57,729 nt of DNA from positions 1 to 57,729 of the forward strand of contig JAAENB010000880.1 in the NCBI GenBank assembly GCA_024224995.1, read 5' to 3'. The notes under the pieces were generated by a model that was not told the DNA's origin, searched no databases, and worked only from the letters and a program-made list of their open reading frames with translations. Position numbers and translations under genes: made by a program. Below are positions 51,224 to 57,729 of the stretch, piece by piece (position 1 is the stretch's first letter; each line of letters starts with the position of its first letter). The DNA comes from a bacterium. GTDB taxonomy: Bacteria > Spirochaetota > UBA4802 > UBA5550.

Positions 51224-52312
51224 TTATAGCTGGTGGCCGGGGGGAGAAACCATATAATCGCAGAGGTTTTCTCCTTTTTCATACCCCATTACCCAAACAG
51301 CAAGATATGTATCAACATAATCAAGCCATGATTTAAAGGTGTCCGGATCTATAGCGTGGCGGTATAACCGTGCTGTGACAACGGCGCTTCCTGCTGCGTA
51401 ATGCCGGCAGTCGGGGCAGTCAGTGTCCGGAACGCAGCAAGCCACATTCCTGTCCCAGGTAAGGTCTGTCCGGTACTGTCTGAAAGACCTGCCAAGACCA
51501 ATATCCGTAGAATCATTCATTCTTGGATATGAACAGGAGTATATATCGTGAAGACCTGATCTAAAGGTATGAGCTGTTACATTATAGGGAGAGAAAAGAA
51601 CATGTTCGGGATATTTCGATATAAGATCCATCATAACATCTGCGGTTTTTTTCAGCGATTTTTCCGTATGGCGGAGATGGCCGGTATAGCCCACAGGAGA
51701 AGAGAACATATTGAATGTAACCTTGCAGTCATTGGCGGCAAGTATTTCCATTACTTCGTAAACTTCATCAATGTTATCTTTTGTAAAGGTATAAACAAAT
51801 ACAGCCCTGGGGTCACCCTTGTAGTTTTCTACCTGTTTTGCCAGCAGATCTTTTGCGTTACGGATTTCCCGGCTGGTAATATCGTTTCCCCATACTGAAA
51901 TATGGATTTTGTATCCAACAGATTCCGGTATTTTTTTAAAGCCGTTCGACGCAATACTGCCAAGAGGCATTTCCTCATAACAGACATCAAGAAGTTCGGG
52001 AACCAGGGAAGGCTCCGCTCCGGCCAGAACAACATAAGTAATACCGCGAGCTTTTTCAGCCTGCATGAGCGTACGCCATGCTTCAGGTTCTCCATTCTCT
52101 TTAGCGAACTGCTTGTCCCCTTCAAAGTAATAGCATCCGTCGCACTTGATATTGCATCGATTGCTCATGTCATAGGTCGATTCCCGGAGGAAAAAATATT
52201 TTCGAACTTTTTCCCATCTTTCCCGTACTACGGGATCGGCAATAAGTTCGGAAAATTTCCATTTCTTCTGCTGTTCCTTAATTTCTGCGACTGTCTCTAT
52301 TGTTGCATTCAT
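51224..52312 (-). CDS. SPASM-like radical SAM protein of the acyl cluster (A)
   Basis: 362 residues; GGAAGAG before the ATG. Radical SAM motif Cys53/57/60 in NRCNIKCDGC, followed by GAEPSLVPELLD (the GGEP loop, slightly changed). The auxiliary site is in CCVPDTDCPDC, near residue 295. It shares the YFEGDKQFA/FFSSDEHIA insertion style with protein B, so they are paralogues. It lies 14 nt before the lipoprotein start and 99 nt after the ACP stop. Confidence 0.85.
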   Translation of the reverse strand: MNATIETVAEIKEQQKKWKFSELIADPVVRERWEKVRKYFFLRESTYDMSNRCNIKCDGCYYFEGDKQFAKENGEPEAWRTLMQAEKARGITYVVLAGAEPSLVPELLDVCYEEMPLGSIASNGFKKIPESVGYKIHISVWGNDITSREIRNAKDLLAKQVENYKGDPRAVFVYTFTKDNIDEVYEVMEILAANDCKVTFNMFSSPVGYTGHLRHTEKSLKKTADVMMDLISKYPEHVLFSPYNVTAHTFRSGLHDIYSCSYPRMNDSTDIGLGRSFRQYRTDLTWDRNVACCVPDTDCPDCRHYAAGSAVVTARLYRHAIDPDTFKSWLDYVDTYLAVWVMGYEKGENLCDYMVSPPGHQL

Positions 52313-52410
52313 TTTACTCTTCCAATATTTTTATAATGTAGTAAACGACGAAGGAGCATGTCTTTTTTTCTTTGTGCCTTTTACCGTGCTCCTTTTACCG
52401 TGCCCCTGCC

Positions 52411-52677
52411 TCACTCGTTTGACTTTTCTTCAACATATTTCGCGATAGCACTAACCGTGGTTAGTCTTGGGTAGTCATCCTCGTCAATGGTGATGCCGTA
52501 TTCATCCTGAAGAACAAGAACCACTGTTGTAAGGTCCATGCTGTCAATACCAAGTTCATCAACCAGGTCAATTTCCGGTTTGAATGTCTCTGGTGTTACA
52601 TCCTCCAGTTTAAGTTCATCAATTATTATTTCTGCTATACGAAGGATCATCTCCTGGGTAGCTTCATTTATGGACAT
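52411..52677 (-). CDS. Acyl carrier protein (1)
   Basis: 88 residues; AAAAGGAGC before the ATG. The 4'-phosphopantetheine attachment serine is Ser46 in ELGIDSMDL, in the usual DSM/DSL motif. It has the acidic composition of ACPs. A second ACP lies 0.4 kb upstream in the same run, with a dehydratase between them. This is not the housekeeping acpP context, since no fabD/fabG is adjacent. Confidence 0.9.
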   Translation of the reverse strand: MSINEATQEMILRIAEIIIDELKLEDVTPETFKPEIDLVDELGIDSMDLTTVVLVLQDEYGITIDEDDYPRLTTVSAIAKYVEEKSNE

Positions 52678-52729
52678 TTTTTTGCTCCTTTTATATGTTA
52701 TTTTGTATCTTGCTGATTACTCGTTAAAA

Positions 52730-53098
52730 TCAGCCCTTTTTTCGGGCTAATAATATACCACTACAAGCAGCCTCTCCTCTAAGCAAGATCTTAAAAGAAT
52801 AGGAGCTTGTATCGTTTTTTCCGGGATTTATTTCTATTGCAATAGTCTCTCCCGGAAGTACTATCTGTCTGTATCTAACCCGTTTAAACCCGGTCAATAT
52901 TATTTCATTCCCCCTTTCTTTTTCATGCTGCTCTATTAAATCAAAAATGATTGAGAGCTGAGCAATCCCCGGAAGAAGCGGCTCGCCGGGAAAATGCCCT
53001 GAAAACCAGGGGGAATCTTCGGGTACGGTTATTTCTGCTGATATTTTCTCTGAAGAAGAATTGTCTACGGAGACAGGAAAATTCCATAGATCCTTCAT
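52730..53098 (-). CDS. 3-hydroxyacyl-ACP dehydratase, FabZ/ApeI-like hotdog
   Basis: 122 residues, starting 4 nt after the stop of ACP 2. The motif WFSGHFPGEPLLPGIAQL holds the catalytic His35; the second catalytic Glu of FabZ is replaced in this block (IAQLSII), as in the aryl-polyene type. It probably dehydrates 3-hydroxyacyl-ACP, or acts as a chain-binding scaffold. Works with the PKS-type dehydratase at 42599 in the same region, if both act on one chain. Confidence 0.8.
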   Translation of the reverse strand: MKDLWNFPVSVDNSSSEKISAEITVPEDSPWFSGHFPGEPLLPGIAQLSIIFDLIEQHEKERGNEIILTGFKRVRYRQIVLPGETIAIEINPGKNDTSSYSFKILLRGEAACSGILLARKKG

Positions 53099-53102
53099 TG
53101 TA

Positions 53103-53354
53103 CTAATCTGAACCAGGCAGCTTTTTCATTATGTAATTAACTACGTCTTCTATAGTTTCTACCTGCTTTAATTCTTCTTCGTTTATTTCAACATCTAATT
53201 CGGATTCCAGCATTCCTACCATGTCAAGCGCATCAATACTATCCAGACCCAGGTCTGTAAATAACAATGCCTTTAACTCTATTTTCTCTTCCGGGATTTC
53301 AAATTCTTTAATAAAATATTCTTTTATTAATTCAAAGACCTTTTCAGGATTCAC
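53103..53354 (-). CDS. Acyl carrier protein (2)
   Basis: 83 residues starting at a GTG (53354) with AGGAGA 13 nt upstream. The phosphopantetheine serine is Ser39 in LGLDSIDALDM. The helix pattern matches ACPs. The gene is the first of a tight group (ACP, dehydratase, ACP) downstream of a promoter-like sequence within the end of the deacetylase gene. Confidence 0.88.
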   Translation of the reverse strand: MNPEKVFELIKEYFIKEFEIPEEKIELKALLFTDLGLDSIDALDMVGMLESELDVEINEEELKQVETIEDVVNYIMKKLPGSD

Positions 53355-53468
53355 TGTCGTTATTTATTCTCCTTGAATTCGTTAATGTGTCGTAGTAGAG
53401 CGATTTTCCGCTCTTGCATACCAATTATAGATTTTTGAGCAGTTTTAGGTATTTTACCCTAAATTAAA

Positions 53469-53497
53469 TATAATCTATATAATATTTTTTGTGTCAA
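53469..53497 (-). promoter_or_regulatory. Probable promoter of the acyl carrier protein group
   Basis: On the minus strand TTGACA (53492-53497), 17-nt spacer and ATTATA (53469-53474), with a better-fitting TATATT 2 nt further downstream. It straddles the 3' end of the deacetylase gene, 115 nt before the ACP start, so the group can be expressed separately from the two upstream genes. Confidence 0.45.
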
Positions 53498-55124
53498 GAG
53501 TTTTTTGAGATTGGCTTGCCACGGGATATGCAAGTTCAAATTCCTGTTTTTTCGCGAAAACTTCCAGGATCATTCCTTTGGAAATGTATGATTTGAACAA
53601 ATGAGTTGAAATATCAATATTGGTGAATCCGTTGGTCATTAATATTGTTTTAATTTCTTTGCTGCTGCGCGCGTGAAGCCAGACTCCCTGCCTCATGGCG
53701 TTCCCTACCTGGGTGAAAAACCTGAATAATGACCTATTTGCTGTTGTAAAATAAAGGATGCCGCCCGGATTCAGGCAATCATATAATTTATTTACGATTG
53801 TATGAAGATCGGTTATATATTCAAATACGGAAAAAGCGCAAATTATATCATATGTTGTTCCTTCTTGAATTTTATCCTGAATGTCAAAGAAAGGCATATC
53901 GGACAATATATTCCCAATATCTCCTGTTTTATAGTCAAGGTTTGTTAATCCGGCAGCCTGTCCCTTCTTTTTAAGTATATCAATCATATTTTTTGATATA
54001 TCTATTGCAGTAGCGCTTCCTGCCAGGGTTGCTATGGGTATGGTATAGATGCCTGTTCCTGCTCCTATTTCCAGCACCCTGCTTGCCGGGGTTAAAAGCT
54101 CGTCAAAACGGGACGATACTATGTCGAATTCTTTTTTCCTGGCTATGGAAACTGCCGATTTCAGCTGCTCTTTGTCGTACTCCAGGGCCAGGCTGTTGTA
54201 AAAAGAGGTTATACTGTTCGACAATAAGCCTTCCTCTTTTTTGACCATAACTGCCTTACCGGTGAGATCCTGGATAGAGAGGATCTTGAGATCCTTTTTC
54301 CTGATCCCGGTTATGATCAATTCTACTTCATTAAGCCATTGCGCGAGCCACTGATTCAGCCATTCTTCTGAGTCCCCTTCCATATCACCGAATTTTTTTG
54401 GAACTTTATCGTGAAGGAGTACTATATCTCCGGCTACGGTCTTTCGGATGATTCTGCTGGCAAGCTCGTTTATGTGCCTGTTCCCCCTATCATATGCTCT
54501 ACATGAATAATTAATACAGTACATTCCCAGCTTTAAGAGGACTTTCCAGAGACGGGGATTGGTTATTCCTACAGGCGGCCGGAAGGCAAGGGCTTCTATT
54601 CCAAACTTGTTTAAAACTTCTCCTGTTGATTTTATATCATGCAGCAGTTGTTTGGGATTCCTGGTCATTAAAAAGGGATCATGGCTGTATGAATGGTTTC
54701 CAATATCATGCCCTTCACGGAGTATTCTCTTTATTAATTCAGGATATTTCTCGGCTTTTTCCCCGATTACAAAAAATGTCGCTTTTACAGAGTGTTTTTT
54801 TAACAGGTCCAGCATTTTTGGCGTTACTATTGGATCAGGACCATCATCAAAAGTCAGTGCTACTCCCTTTGTGTTACTTTTTCCCTTGCTTATTATAGGA
54901 AGAAAAAAGGCAAAACGGGGCAAAAAAGGTGTTATGAGACAAAGAAATAAATAGAATGACAGCGGCCAGGCTATATATACCGGGTTCAAACAGAATAATA
55001 CAAGAGCCGTCTGGTATGCTCCAAGCCCTGCTAAATGAGCCGGTGACAATGGGAGCAAAAAAGGCTTTGTTCCGGAAGAAGTCCCTTTTTCTCGTTTTTG
55101 TTTTGTATTTATTTTTATATTCAT
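53475..55124 (-). CDS. Fusion of a polysaccharide deacetylase (NodB) domain and a SAM methyltransferase
   Basis: 549 residues; its ATG overlaps the TGA of the preceding gene (ATGA). Two membrane segments at residues 28-75 come first. The CE4 deacetylase domain follows: VALTFDDGPDP (Asp93/94) and IGNHSYSHDP (His144/148), LAFRPPVG and DIVLLHDK. From about residue 335, RVLEIGAGTGIYTIPI and ATAIDISKNMIDIL form a class I methyltransferase with FDIQDKIQEGTTYDIICAFSVFEY. The Asp-Asp and His-His metal set is complete. This domain order is unusual. It could trim or methylate a headgroup or glycan attached to the lipid. Confidence 0.85.
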   Translation of the reverse strand: MNIKINTKQKREKGTSSGTKPFLLPLSPAHLAGLGAYQTALVLFCLNPVYIAWPLSFYLFLCLITPFLPRFAFFLPIISKGKSNTKGVALTFDDGPDPIVTPKMLDLLKKHSVKATFFVIGEKAEKYPELIKRILREGHDIGNHSYSHDPFLMTRNPKQLLHDIKSTGEVLNKFGIEALAFRPPVGITNPRLWKVLLKLGMYCINYSCRAYDRGNRHINELASRIIRKTVAGDIVLLHDKVPKKFGDMEGDSEEWLNQWLAQWLNEVELIITGIRKKDLKILSIQDLTGKAVMVKKEEGLLSNSITSFYNSLALEYDKEQLKSAVSIARKKEFDIVSSRFDELLTPASRVLEIGAGTGIYTIPIATLAGSATAIDISKNMIDILKKKGQAAGLTNLDYKTGDIGNILSDMPFFDIQDKIQEGTTYDIICAFSVFEYITDLHTIVNKLYDCLNPGGILYFTTANRSLFRFFTQVGNAMRQGVWLHARSSKEIKTILMTNGFTNIDISTHLFKSYISKGMILEVFAKKQEFELAYPVASQSQKTLDTKNII

Positions 55125-56500
55125 GATATCAAATACTCCCAGAGTGGCCCGGAGTGACCCCGTGCATACATCCTGGAAATTATTTTAGCCATTTTTGGGC
55201 CGCCCGACCCTACTATCCAGTTATCTCGCTCCCCGGCTTTTTCTTCCACCAGGGCTAATATTTCTTCGCTGCTTATTGTATCTGTTTGATAAAATACCGG
55301 CTCAAGCAGACTTTTATTTTTATCAATCTTTCCTTCTTTTAAAGCTATATCATATAATGCTGTATGAGGATATATTCGTATCCCGCAAAAGAAAAAAAGG
55401 ACTGTTTTTTCCAAATTTTCCGCTTTTATTAGAGTTTCGTCCAGTGTTTTTTTTTCTTCTCCCGGTCCTCCCAATAAAAGATAATGGGCTATATGAAGAC
55501 CGGCTTCTTTTGCTTTTTCATGAGCTGCCAATACATCATCACTATTAAATGGTTTTTTATATGCTGCCAGCATGGTATTTGATAGTGATTCTGTCCCAAA
55601 TTCCACATGCGAGAGGCCTGCTTCCGCCATTATAGTGTAATAATCGGGCGGTGGTGTTGTGGGAGCGAAAAAAGCTCCCCAGGGAATGGAAACCTTTGCC
55701 CTGATAAATGCCTGCGCCACTTCCATGCTGTGTTCATAGTCACAATTAAAGGCCGAATCGGTTATAAAAAAATATTTTGCTCCTGCTTCTTCCAGTTTAA
55801 GCGCTGTTTCTGCCACTTCTCTGGGCTCTATAAGACGTAATGTATTCCCTTCTATATGAGGATACGTGCAATAAACACACTTAAAGGTGCAGCCTCTTTT
55901 TGTTTGCAGATTGAGCATCCCCCCTTTTTTCAAATAAAACGCTATATGAGGGTTGTTTATATCAAAATTTCGTTGAAATGAATCTTCCCAGGGCGAGGGG
56001 AAGTCCTGTTCCGCGTCTAAGATCTCTTTTGAGTCTGATGATACCAGTATTCCCGGTATTTTCGAGATCTCTGCCTGGCTTTTTCTGTTTTCAAGGGCAT
56101 CCAGCAGTAAATTTATGCGTTCCCCTTCTCCGATTATTCCGTAATCAGCCTCCAGAGCCTTCATAACTTCTCCTGGAAATATGGTAAAACCAGCTCCTCC
56201 AAGAACCAGCGGTACTTTCGAGACTTTCCGGATCACATCCGCTGTTTCTTTATACCGATTAATAAAGCCCCTTGGGTCTTTTAAATCGGTATTGTCAATA
56301 TTTCGTAATGAAAGCCCAATTATATCGGGCTTAAACTCTTTTACCAGGTCTTCCAGGGATTCGTGAAACTGCAATTGATTCATATCCGCGATCCGGGTTT
56401 CATGGCGGCTCGATATGGCTCCTGCCACATAATCAAGGCTTAATGGGTATACCGGGTAAGGAGCCTGCAGCCGGTTTACCGAGATAAGTAGTATTTTCAT
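55121..56500 (-). CDS. B12-binding-domain radical SAM protein heading the acyl cluster
   Basis: 459 residues; AGAGG before the ATG. The N-terminal cobalamin-type domain (LISVNRLQAPYPVYPLSLDY, IIGLSLRNIDN, PLVLGGAGFTIFPGEVM) precedes the radical SAM motif Cys204/208/211 in KRGCTFKCVYC. Later blocks LSHVEFGTESLS, LLLGGPGEE and WIVGSGG are typical of lipid-type B12 radical SAM proteins. From memory, families with this layout have been named after lipid biosynthesis, including ladderane-associated loci; I could not check. As the first gene of the run, it may act on the chain or headgroup first. Confidence 0.85.
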   Translation of the reverse strand: MKILLISVNRLQAPYPVYPLSLDYVAGAISSRHETRIADMNQLQFHESLEDLVKEFKPDIIGLSLRNIDNTDLKDPRGFINRYKETADVIRKVSKVPLVLGGAGFTIFPGEVMKALEADYGIIGEGERINLLLDALENRKSQAEISKIPGILVSSDSKEILDAEQDFPSPWEDSFQRNFDINNPHIAFYLKKGGMLNLQTKRGCTFKCVYCTYPHIEGNTLRLIEPREVAETALKLEEAGAKYFFITDSAFNCDYEHSMEVAQAFIRAKVSIPWGAFFAPTTPPPDYYTIMAEAGLSHVEFGTESLSNTMLAAYKKPFNSDDVLAAHEKAKEAGLHIAHYLLLGGPGEEKKTLDETLIKAENLEKTVLFFFCGIRIYPHTALYDIALKEGKIDKNKSLLEPVFYQTDTISSEEILALVEEKAGERDNWIVGSGGPKMAKIISRMYARGHSGPLWEYLIS

Positions 56501-56685
56501 GTATAAATTAAGCCTCTTAGACCTGAAATCAGCAGTATGTCACAAAAATCATTGTGTGATTTTTTGTAAACATTAATTCTTATGTACATAAATAAATAAT
56601 AAAATTATGGCAACGTCAAGTAAAAATGTCAAATATGAGTATATAAAGGCGGGATTTTTTTTATTTACAATCAGGTTGATACCTG

Positions 56686-57420
56686 TTGTCATCGGTCATG
56701 AGTTTATTCAAGCAAATCATGGCAGAGCTGGAGTCCGGGCAAAGAAATCCTGTATTTCCGGAGCAGTTTGTTCCGGACGAATACGGATTTGTCTGTGAAG
56801 GCGGAGACCTGTCTTTTCCCATGATTTTTGAAGCCTACACAAAGGGCTGTTTTCCCTGGTCCGGTGATGACCCTATTCCCTGGTACTCTCCGGACCCGCG
56901 CCTGATATTATTACCCGGGGATTTTTTTGCCACCAGGAATATTCGTAAGCTCAAAAACCGCTTTGAGGTCCGGTTTGACTGCAATTTCCGGGCCGTTATG
57001 GAAAATTGTGCTTCTATCCCCAGAAGACACGAGGATGGAACCTGGATCACTTCTAATATGATCGATGCTTATTGCGAACTTCACGAACACCATATTGCCC
57101 ATAGTGTTGAAGTCTATGATAAAGGTGAATTATGCGGCGGCCTGTACGGTCTTACTTTTGGCAGGTCTTTTTTTGGTGAATCCATGTTTTCCCGGGCCTC
57201 TAACAGCTCAAAATTCGCTTTATATACCCTGTGCAGGGTCTTATTGGCAAAAAAATTTCATTTTATCGATTGCCAGGCAGTTACTCCCCATCTCATTAGC
57301 CTGGGTGCGGTCCCGGTTTCACGGAAAAGATACCTGGCTATGCTGCGGGAGTCTTTGAAGTTTGATTCTTTGCATGAGAGCTGGGAGGGGACCGGGGAGA
57401 GTTTGAAGTTCGAGGTTTGA
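56686..57420 (+). CDS. aat: Leucyl/phenylalanyl-tRNA--protein transferase
   Basis: 244 residues from a TTG at 56686; an ATG at 56698 is an equally possible start (neither has a clear binding site). Aat attaches Leu or Phe from tRNA to proteins with N-terminal Lys or Arg, marking them for ClpAP. The family order is clear: FEAYTKGCFPWS, IPWYSPDPRLIL, WITSNMIDAYCELHE, then HSVEVYDKGELCGGLYGLTFG, FFGESMFSRASNSSKFA and IDCQAVTPHL. A housekeeping gene next to but divergent from the acyl cluster. An inverted repeat follows it. Confidence 0.95.
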   Translation: MSSVMSLFKQIMAELESGQRNPVFPEQFVPDEYGFVCEGGDLSFPMIFEAYTKGCFPWSGDDPIPWYSPDPRLILLPGDFFATRNIRKLKNRFEVRFDCNFRAVMENCASIPRRHEDGTWITSNMIDAYCELHEHHIAHSVEVYDKGELCGGLYGLTFGRSFFGESMFSRASNSSKFALYTLCRVLLAKKFHFIDCQAVTPHLISLGAVPVSRKRYLAMLRESLKFDSLHESWEGTGESLKFEV

Positions 57421-57454
57421 GGTTTGAGGTTCGTCTATAAGGAAAGAGCCTCTT

Positions 57455-57506
57455 CCAACGTCTCCCGTAGGGGAGAGGCATGCCTCGCCCCTACGGGAGA
57501 CGTTGG
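57455..57506. repeat. Large palindrome downstream of aat
   Basis: 52-nt inverted repeat of two 26-nt arms with a single mismatch (arm CCAACGTCTCCCGTAGGGG...). It lies 35 nt after the aat stop. No U-tract. May serve as a terminator or belong to a third palindrome family. Confidence 0.75.
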
Positions 57507-57537
57507 AGGATTGACCCGGGCTAAAAAGGGGCTATTT

Positions 57538-57729
57538 CTATTTGATTTTCATTATCCAGACTACCGACATATTCAAGGGCCTGGTTTCCGTATCTCCCAG
57601 AAAAGATGCCGTGGCTGAAGCCGCATGGCTATGTGATCCGGCATACCCGGTATACCTGACTCCGTTACCAAGACCCGTCCCGCCTTCTACATCAAATGGG
57701 CCAAAAGACATATAACCATGACCGGTTCC
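57538..57729 (-). CDS. 3' end of a tail-fibre/collar-like surface protein (runs off the window)
   Basis: Only the last 63 residues are visible: a Gly-rich stretch GTGHGYMSFGPFDV, then GYAGSHSHAASATASFLGDTETRPLNMSVVW and a stop. The closing block GDTETRPLNMSVVWIMKIK matches the C termini of phage tail-collar and tail-fibre-type proteins (ETRPxN with an alternating strand). Whether it belongs to a phage or to a cell-surface protein cannot be decided here. The start is beyond base 57729. Confidence 0.55.
   Translation of the reverse strand, partial: GTGHGYMSFGPFDVEGGTGLGNGVRYTGYAGSHSHAASATASFLGDTETRPLNMSVVWIMKIK

Noticed and set aside
46298..56500. Calling the cluster a ladderane or aryl-polyene locus
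   Set aside because: It lacks a phytoene-desaturase-type enzyme, a ketoreductase, an ammonia-lyase or AMP ligase and an exporter, so a named product is not supported.
57424..57618. A 64-codon plus-strand frame after aat
   Set aside because: It runs through a 52-nt palindrome and is antisense to the end of a more plausible minus-strand gene.

Overview
The window reads like a chromosomal segment of a diderm (Gram-negative type) anaerobe or facultative anaerobe of moderate GC content. Lipoprotein signal peptides, outer-membrane-type barrels, an M23 endopeptidase with a membrane anchor, DUF3108, STAS and STAS/SEC14 proteins, Calx-beta/LamG surface proteins and very many radical-SAM enzymes fit a spirochaete or a related lineage. 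This assignment is tentative because there is no rRNA or other phylogenetic marker here. I saw no tRNA, rRNA or CRISPR array.

Layout. 0-4.4 kb: two Calx-beta surface lipoproteins on the minus strand, then a hairpin-rich non-coding stretch. 4.4-8.4 kb: a TetR-type regulator, a thiolase and an acyl-CoA dehydrogenase, a small fatty-acid degradation locus with a FadR-like inverted repeat in front of the thiolase. 8.5-15.1 kb: an 1878-residue outer-membrane protein resembling SprA, directly coupled to an M23 peptidase. 15.3-17.5 kb: tandem STAS proteins, a DUF3108 protein and a STAS/SEC14 protein. 17.5-18.8 kb: a REP-associated transposase (RAYT) surrounded by palindromes whose relatives are scattered through the window. 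18.8-28.2 kb: an accessory zone of secreted proteins and lipoproteins (YadA-head-like, ankyrin, CAP, leucine-rich repeat) with two decayed genes, a metallophosphoesterase-NB-ARC protein and an alpha/beta hydrolase.

28.5-36.4 kb is a compact plus-strand operon: a SPASM-like radical SAM protein, a U32-family iron-sulfur protein, a B12-binding radical SAM protein, a family I.5-like lipase without a signal peptide, and two more B12-binding radical SAM proteins. It is followed by a methyltransferase, a secreted protein, a flavodoxin-ferredoxin fusion and GTP cyclohydrolase II.

41.1-43.6 kb holds phospholipid-type acyltransferases (PlsC, PlsY) and a polyketide-type dehydratase with an antitoxin-like N terminus. 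A DUF1703-type ATPase/nuclease (43.9-45.6 kb) interrupts the region. 46.3-56.5 kb is a minus-strand, about 10 kb run encoding a B12-radical SAM protein, a polysaccharide-deacetylase/methyltransferase fusion, two acyl carrier proteins, a FabZ-like dehydratase, two paralogous SPASM-like radical SAM proteins, a lipoprotein, two beta-ketoacyl synthases and a thioesterase. I read it as a dedicated acyl-chain biosynthesis cluster whose product is tailored by radical chemistry, and it is the best candidate here for an undescribed system. The window closes with aat and the 3' end of a tail-fibre-like gene.

All functional calls come from reading translated sequence and motifs; no database search was run. 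Start codons were moved from the longest open frame where a ribosome binding site supported it.
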